A DNA stretch of 10,518 bases from Acidimicrobiales bacterium (GTDB lineage Bacteria > Actinomycetota > Acidimicrobiia > Acidimicrobiales > JABEUL01). Below the pieces are notes generated by a model. It made no database searches. It saw only the letters and a program-made list of their open reading frames with translations, and was not told the DNA's origin. The translations under genes were made by a program, and so were the position numbers. The stretch covers positions 1 through 10,518 of the forward strand of contig JABEUL010000291.1 in NCBI GenBank assembly GCA_013044465.1, given 5' to 3'. Below, one piece after another: positions 6,778 to 10,518 of this stretch. Numbering within the stretch: position 1 is the stretch's first letter; every line of letters begins with the position of its first letter.

Positions 6778-7966
6778 ATGATTTAAGTGAGGATTTAGAA
6801 TAGATCGCTCCAGCTATGGCTAGAGAACCTGTAATAATACCTAACTCGCAAGTGCCAGTCCAGCCAAATGAGCCGTAAGCTACTCCTGCTAAAAATGACC
6901 CCAAGGAAGCGCCGATAAAATAACAGACCATATATGCCGAATTAATTCTGCTTCTGGCTTCTGGTCTTAATTGAAAGATTATACCTTGATTTGTTATTTG
7001 CATTCCCTGTACCGCAGCATCTAGCACAATAATTCCAACAATTAGAGCGAAAAGGCTGTGTCTGGCAAAAATGAGCACAACAAAAGAAAGAAGCAGCAAA
7101 AATGAGCACAAAGACGTCATGAGATATGATTTTCCCGCATCTACCAGTCGCCCCGCAAAATTTGCTGCAACAATTCCAACAAGTCCCACCAGGCTAAATG
7201 CACCTATCACCAGATCGCTATATCCATAAGGTTTGGAAGACAAAAGAAATGCAATTGTGGACCATAAAATACTAAATCCTCCAAAGGTCATAGCCCCAAG
7301 CCAAGCGCGATTACGCAGTACCTTTTCATCCATCCAAATGTCCCAAGTGGATTTAAGCAATTTTATATAAGAAGACCTAGTTCTTTCCTGATCAACGGGA
7401 AGCACCACATAAAGCACTAAACCCAGTAAAAACATCATCGCGGCAGCTAAGAAATAAACGGTGCGCCACCCAAAAAACTGAGCTACCATTCCAGAAAAAA
7501 CTCGAGCACTCAAAATGCCGGTTAAAAGTCCAGACATTACCTTGGCGACCACTTTCCCACGGCTCTCACTTGGCGCCATATCTGCTGCTAGCGGGAGTAA
7601 AATGTGAGTGACAACAGAAGTTAATCCAACTAGCACGCTTGCAATTTCAAAAAGAACAAAAGATTGAGCTACTGCACTTAATAAAAGAGCAAAGGTGGCT
7701 AAGCCCAGTACGATCGCGGCGAGCTTTTTTCTGGAAATAAAATCTCCCAGTGGAACTACGAATAAGAGGCCGCACGCATAACCCACTTGGATGGCTGTGA
7801 CAGCACTTGTGGCTTCGGCTGGTCCTACGTGCAAGTCAAGTGCCAGGTTGTGCAAAAGAGGCTGAAGATAATACAAATTGGCCACGACGATACCGGTTGA
7901 TATAGCTAAAAGCGTTATTAAACTAGGCGTTATTTGAGGAAGAGTAGTATTGCTTGACTTATTCAT
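6734..7966 (-). CDS. MFS transporter, probable efflux permease
   Basis: A 410-residue protein with about twelve hydrophobic helices in two groups of six, separated by a polar loop near residues 190-220, as in the major facilitator superfamily. The first helix carries VANLYYLQPLL (28-38), a signature of the drug-efflux-like DHA1/arabinose-efflux group, and the loop after helix 2 holds the motif A relative PLGDFISRKK (72-81); a weaker copy, GRLVDAGK (272-279), is at the matching place in the second half. It should act in the inner membrane as a proton-linked exporter; the substrate is unknown. It starts 13 nt after the stop of the GT-B-like gene in the same direction, without a good ribosome binding site, so it may be co-transcribed. 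The short polar tail runs antisense into the GT4-PilZ gene. A 16-bp perfect direct repeat lies within the gene (7065-7080 and 7096-7111). Confidence 0.85.
   Translation of the reverse strand: MNKSSNTTLPQITPSLITLLAISTGIVVANLYYLQPLLHNLALDLHVGPAEATSAVTAIQVGYACGLLFVVPLGDFISRKKLAAIVLGLATFALLLSAVAQSFVLFEIASVLVGLTSVVTHILLPLAADMAPSESRGKVVAKVMSGLLTGILSARVFSGMVAQFFGWRTVYFLAAAMMFLLGLVLYVVLPVDQERTRSSYIKLLKSTWDIWMDEKVLRNRAWLGAMTFGGFSILWSTIAFLLSSKPYGYSDLVIGAFSLVGLVGIVAANFAGRLVDAGKSYLMTSLCSFLLLLSFVVLIFARHSLFALIVGIIVLDAAVQGMQITNQGIIFQLRPEARSRINSAYMVCYFIGASLGSFLAGVAYGSFGWTGTCELGIITGSLAIAGAIYSKSSLKSSTRISGESHPSAAI
7065..7111. repeat. 16-bp perfect direct repeat inside the MFS gene
   Basis: GCAAAAATGAGCACAA occurs at 7065-7080 and again at 7096-7111. 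The copies are offset by 31 bp, so they are read in different frames of the transporter: one encodes part of LCSFLL, the other part of VLIFA. Deletion or duplication between the copies would shift the frame. Confidence 0.8.
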
Positions 7967-7979
7967 GTGGCTGTTATTA

Positions 7980-9200
7980 CTAAGGTAAAGTTATTTTAAC
8001 AAGACTTGACAAAAGACCTGCCTCGTCCGTAAGGTCAGGTAGTTTCTCTACCCAATTTGCGCCTTGTTGTCCAAAGATGTGAGCCTTTTTTGAATCTGAG
8101 ATTATAAATTGACATGCCTTGACAATTTCTTCTAAATTCTGGCCCCAAAGCCCCCCATTCGCTTGATTAATTATTGAAGCCTGAACACTTGGGCTTAGTC
8201 CAACTACGGCTTTAGAGGCCTTCATTGCCTCCATAGTTGCTCGACCAGTCCAGGAGTACTTCTGGAGATCAACGACGAGTGAGGCATGGGAAATCAAGCG
8301 CCATCTCGCCACACTTGAAGTAATCTCATCTCCGGGCCAAGTTGTTTTTCCCGAATAGTTAATTACAGAGTTTCCAGATACCACCACCGATGGCAATCCA
8401 TTTCCCAAAAGAGAGATCCCACCTGCTAATAAGTGAGGTGAAATTGGATCATCTAAACTTTGGTCACTAAATATGAGTATATAGTTGGCTGCCGGCAATC
8501 TAAGAGGTTTAGCTGATGCCGCAATTGGATTGAAACTAACTGGACAGATCAGAGAAACTACTTTTGGCCTATCTGTGTTCTCTGATGCTGCCAAAATATT
8601 CTCTACCCACTCCTTTTCTTCGTCGGAGAGTACAATAACGTAATCGCTTAATAAAATCGAGTCCACACATAGTGAGGAATTTTCCAGCCCGGCCTTCTTT
8701 ATCAAAGACGAATACTGTGGAACCAGATAGATCAAATCTCTAGAATTGCGTTTTCGAATACTCTCGATTACTGGATAATTGTGGCCGCCAATAACTAAAA
8801 TCCGGCTCGCCCCGATTTTATCCAGGACACTTTGAATCGACTCGGGACTAAATGTGGCACAAAGGTCAGCCCTGTGCTTAAAGGCTTCATAGACATTTAG
8901 CGACTGAATGTCTAAGTCATGTTGTGATGCTGCGTTACTTAGTTGACTCAGCAACACTTCCCTCTTAAGCCAAGATGGACGATTTTTCCCGTGAATTGGA
9001 TGAATGGTAAAAACGCCATCCATAAATGCATGGTCGCTTTCAGAGGACTCATTTGTGCCGAATTTAGTATTAGTTGAGAGAATATGAACATCGTAGTTGC
9101 ATGCAATGGCGCCACAAAGGTTGCGAATTGTATCGCTATCTTCGTCAACACCGAAATGCTGCCAATTCTCTACTATGACTGCAAAATTCGAGAAATTCAT
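7980..9200 (-). CDS. Divergent GT-B-fold glycosyltransferase-like protein
   Basis: A 406-residue protein that I recognise only by overall pattern. The N-terminal half (about 5-220) alternates strands and helices like a GT-B donor/acceptor domain, with GVDEDSDTIRNLCGAIA (17-33) near the start and ASRILVIGGHNYPV (131-144) in the middle. The second half begins at ANYILIFSDQ (238-247) and contains YSWTGRATMEAMKASKAVVG (315-334), which resembles the end of the GT4 EX7E region: Glu324 fits the second glutamate, but the position eight residues before it is Ser316. It may therefore be a degenerate or differently acting glycosyltransferase. It lacks a signal peptide and membrane helices. Its ATG overlaps the stop of the preceding coiled-coil gene (ATGA, 9197-9200), so translation is probably coupled. 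It lies in a glycan-synthesis operon with a GT2 enzyme. Confidence 0.65.
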   Translation of the reverse strand: MNFSNFAVIVENWQHFGVDEDSDTIRNLCGAIACNYDVHILSTNTKFGTNESSESDHAFMDGVFTIHPIHGKNRPSWLKREVLLSQLSNAASQHDLDIQSLNVYEAFKHRADLCATFSPESIQSVLDKIGASRILVIGGHNYPVIESIRKRNSRDLIYLVPQYSSLIKKAGLENSSLCVDSILLSDYVIVLSDEEKEWVENILAASENTDRPKVVSLICPVSFNPIAASAKPLRLPAANYILIFSDQSLDDPISPHLLAGGISLLGNGLPSVVVSGNSVINYSGKTTWPGDEITSSVARWRLISHASLVVDLQKYSWTGRATMEAMKASKAVVGLSPSVQASIINQANGGLWGQNLEEIVKACQFIISDSKKAHIFGQQGANWVEKLPDLTDEAGLLSSLVKITLP

Positions 9201-9673
9201 GTAGAAGTATTTTGCTTCTTTTTAGGAGTCGTGCCGCTTTCTCTTTTCGACTGCATGTAAAGTTCAAGGTCACTTGCAACCTTTAAGAGATCGGAATGGG
9301 ATCGATTCATGACCGTGATCTGTTGCTGCAGTTCGTCAATTCGCTCTGCCATCAATTTTTGTGATTCCACAAGTGATCGCGTCAGCACTCTTTCATCATC
9401 TAGCCAACCTGATAAAACCGCAAGGGTGGCAACAGCCAATCTCCTTACCGCCGTCTTTAGAGTGTGTTTGAGGCCGCTAGCTGATTTGAGTCGAGATAGG
9501 ACCTGAGATGCTCCTGGTACTGCTATGACTTCTAATGGTGTTTCCAATATTGCAGGGCCATTAATAAGTTCTTTTTCATAGACAGCTTGGTTTTCAAAAG
9601 AGAAGCTAAGCTCACTCTTGGATTCGCTTAGTTTCTTGACTATGAGCTTTGATTCAATTGGATCTAAAGACAT
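9197..9673 (-). CDS. Small coiled-coil protein of the polysaccharide operon, function unknown
   Basis: A 158-residue protein with no catalytic motif. Residues about 1-45 are polar and acidic, 55-90 form a basic then hydrophobic amphipathic stretch (VRRLAVATLAVLSGWL, 75-90), 95-145 look like a coiled coil rich in Leu, Glu and Gln (RIDELQQQITVMN, 111-123), and the tail is Lys/Thr-rich and probably disordered. The pattern recalls the helical stub that precedes methyltransferase domains in some actinobacterial polysaccharide-biosynthesis proteins, but no such domain follows here; this comparison is from memory. It overlaps the GT2 gene by 20 bp and the next gene by 4 bp, so it is tightly coupled between two glycosyltransferase-type genes and may be a scaffold or partner subunit. 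AAGGAG (9681-9686) sits 7 nt before the ATG and supports the start. Confidence 0.7.
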   Translation of the reverse strand: MSLDPIESKLIVKKLSESKSELSFSFENQAVYEKELINGPAILETPLEVIAVPGASQVLSRLKSASGLKHTLKTAVRRLAVATLAVLSGWLDDERVLTRSLVESQKLMAERIDELQQQITVMNRSHSDLLKVASDLELYMQSKRESGTTPKKKQNTST

Positions 9674-10518
9674 TTACAAACTCCTTTTGGAAATCTAGGG
9701 CATACCATGCGTTATGTAAGCTCAGTGCTGGGTGGAAGTATGGGTCTCTTCTTTTCAAAAGATCACCCCATCGGTTGGAAAACAATTCGGCCTCTTTTGT
9801 GTCATCGCTGCTTCCTCGACTCCGAGACTCATGGTGAACTAACTCACTTGAAGGCTCATATACGATTCTCCAGCCTTTTGACTGGAGCCTCAGGCAGTAG
9901 TCAATGTCATTAAAGGCCACTGCAAATGACTCGTCAAATCCTCCTACACTGGTAAAACATGTTCTAGATGTAGCTAATACTGCCCCTGTTACAGCACTTA
10001 CATTGCGAAGCGTTTTGGCTAATCCAAAGTAGCCAGGTTCCTCACCTGGGAGATCGCGAAATGCATGGTCGGCAAAACTGTTTAGTACGAGCACTATTCC
10101 ACCATGCTGCACTCGGTTGTCAGGATATAAGAGTCGAGCACCTACCGCTCCCACACCAGGTCTTCTGGCTTGAATTACAAGAGGTTCCAACCATTCATCT
10201 CGCTGGCACTCAATATCATTGTTCACAAATACGAGCACTTCAGAGTCGCTCTTTGAGGCAGCTAGATTATTGAGTTGTGACCAGTTGAAAAGCCTCGGGT
10301 CGTCGATAATGCGCACGCCCTTTTTCTCTTTAAGGCGACGCATTAGAGCAATAGTCTCAGTTTCAACAGAGCCGTTATTAACCAATAGGTATTCAACGTT
10401 TCGTAAACCTGTATGTTGCATAAGAGTTTCTAGGCAACTGTGCAAAAGCGGCGCTTGATCCCTAAATGGGATAACCACAGAAACAGAAGTACTTAGAATA
10501 GCATTTCTCTGTTTTGAA
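9654..10518 (-). CDS. GT2 family glycosyltransferase, 5' end beyond the window
   Basis: The visible part is a GT-A fold enzyme of family GT2. Numbering from the valine at 10476-10478: VIPFRDQAPLLHSCLETL (2-19), VEYLLVNNGS (28-37), FNWSQLNNLAA (64-74), the DXD-like metal site VFVNNDIE (83-90, Asp88), VGAVGARLLYPD (109-120), RNVSAVTGAVLA (158-169) and GGFDESFAVAFNDIDYCLR (179-197) with Asp191 as likely base. This closely follows rhamnosyl- or hexosyltransferases of surface-polysaccharide clusters. A GTG at 10476-10478 could be read as a start, but GT2 domains normally begin a few residues earlier (VSVVIPF), and the frame stays open to the window edge with no stop, so the gene is longer, perhaps with an extra N-terminal domain. 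It is the first visible gene of the minus-strand operon and overlaps the coiled-coil gene by 20 bp. Confidence 0.88.
   Translation of the reverse strand, partial: SKQRNAILSTSVSVVIPFRDQAPLLHSCLETLMQHTGLRNVEYLLVNNGSVETETIALMRRLKEKKGVRIIDDPRLFNWSQLNNLAASKSDSEVLVFVNNDIECQRDEWLEPLVIQARRPGVGAVGARLLYPDNRVQHGGIVLVLNSFADHAFRDLPGEEPGYFGLAKTLRNVSAVTGAVLATSRTCFTSVGGFDESFAVAFNDIDYCLRLQSKGWRIVYEPSSELVHHESRSRGSSDDTKEAELFSNRWGDLLKRRDPYFHPALSLHNAWYALDFQKEFVNVFRSN
9681..9686 (-). promoter_or_regulatory. Shine-Dalgarno AAGGAG for the coiled-coil gene
   Basis: On the minus strand AAGGAG lies 7 nt before ATG 9673, inside the end of the GT2 gene. It confirms that the small ORF is translated and fixes its start. 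Confidence 0.7.

Noticed and set aside
9309..10458. Several plus-strand open frames opposite the GT2 and coiled-coil genes.
   Set aside because: They lack ribosome binding sites and domain features and are explained as shadows of the minus-strand genes.
10476..10478. GTG as the start codon of the GT2 glycosyltransferase.
   Set aside because: It falls inside the first conserved beta strand (VSVVIPF) and the frame remains open upstream to the window edge, so the gene very likely begins outside.

Overview
The window looks like chromosomal DNA of a fairly low-GC actinobacterium. The strongest lineage marker is a DUF501 domain, which is typical of actinobacteria, here joined to an exopolyphosphatase (Ppx/GppA) domain. 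The glycosyltransferases resemble those I remember from Acidimicrobiia, so that class is a reasonable but unproven guess. I see no mobile element, CRISPR array, rRNA or tRNA.

Left part (1-2732, plus strand): three closely packed genes. The first two are a MobA/MocA-like nucleotidyltransferase and a membrane-anchored CoxG-like SRPBCC protein. They overlap and look like the end of a maturation cassette for a molybdenum hydroxylase of the CO dehydrogenase/xanthine dehydrogenase type, whose structural genes would lie left of the window. The third is the DUF501-Ppx fusion, probably involved in polyphosphate or (p)ppGpp metabolism.

Middle (2740-5163): a minus-strand gene encodes a secreted lipoprotein hydrolase of the S15/CocE alpha/beta-hydrolase type. 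It ends 7 bp from the Ppx gene, and one small inverted repeat spans both stop codons. Its start has a good TTGACA-N17-TAGCAT promoter, and a two-part inverted repeat overlaps the -35 box. A roughly 470 bp AT-rich intergenic stretch follows, with promoter-like sites, short repeats and tiny ORFs but no convincing gene.

Right part (5164-10518): a polysaccharide or cell-surface glycan region. A plus-strand gene encodes a GT4 glycosyltransferase with a C-terminal PilZ domain in which both c-di-GMP-binding motifs are visible. It converges on, and overlaps by 44 bp, a minus-strand run that reads from the right edge: a GT2 glycosyltransferase (5' end outside the window), a small coiled-coil protein, a divergent GT-B-like protein and an MFS transporter. 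The first three are linked by overlapping start and stop codons and probably form one operon. The most interesting idea is that glycan synthesis here is controlled allosterically by c-di-GMP through the GT4-PilZ fusion.
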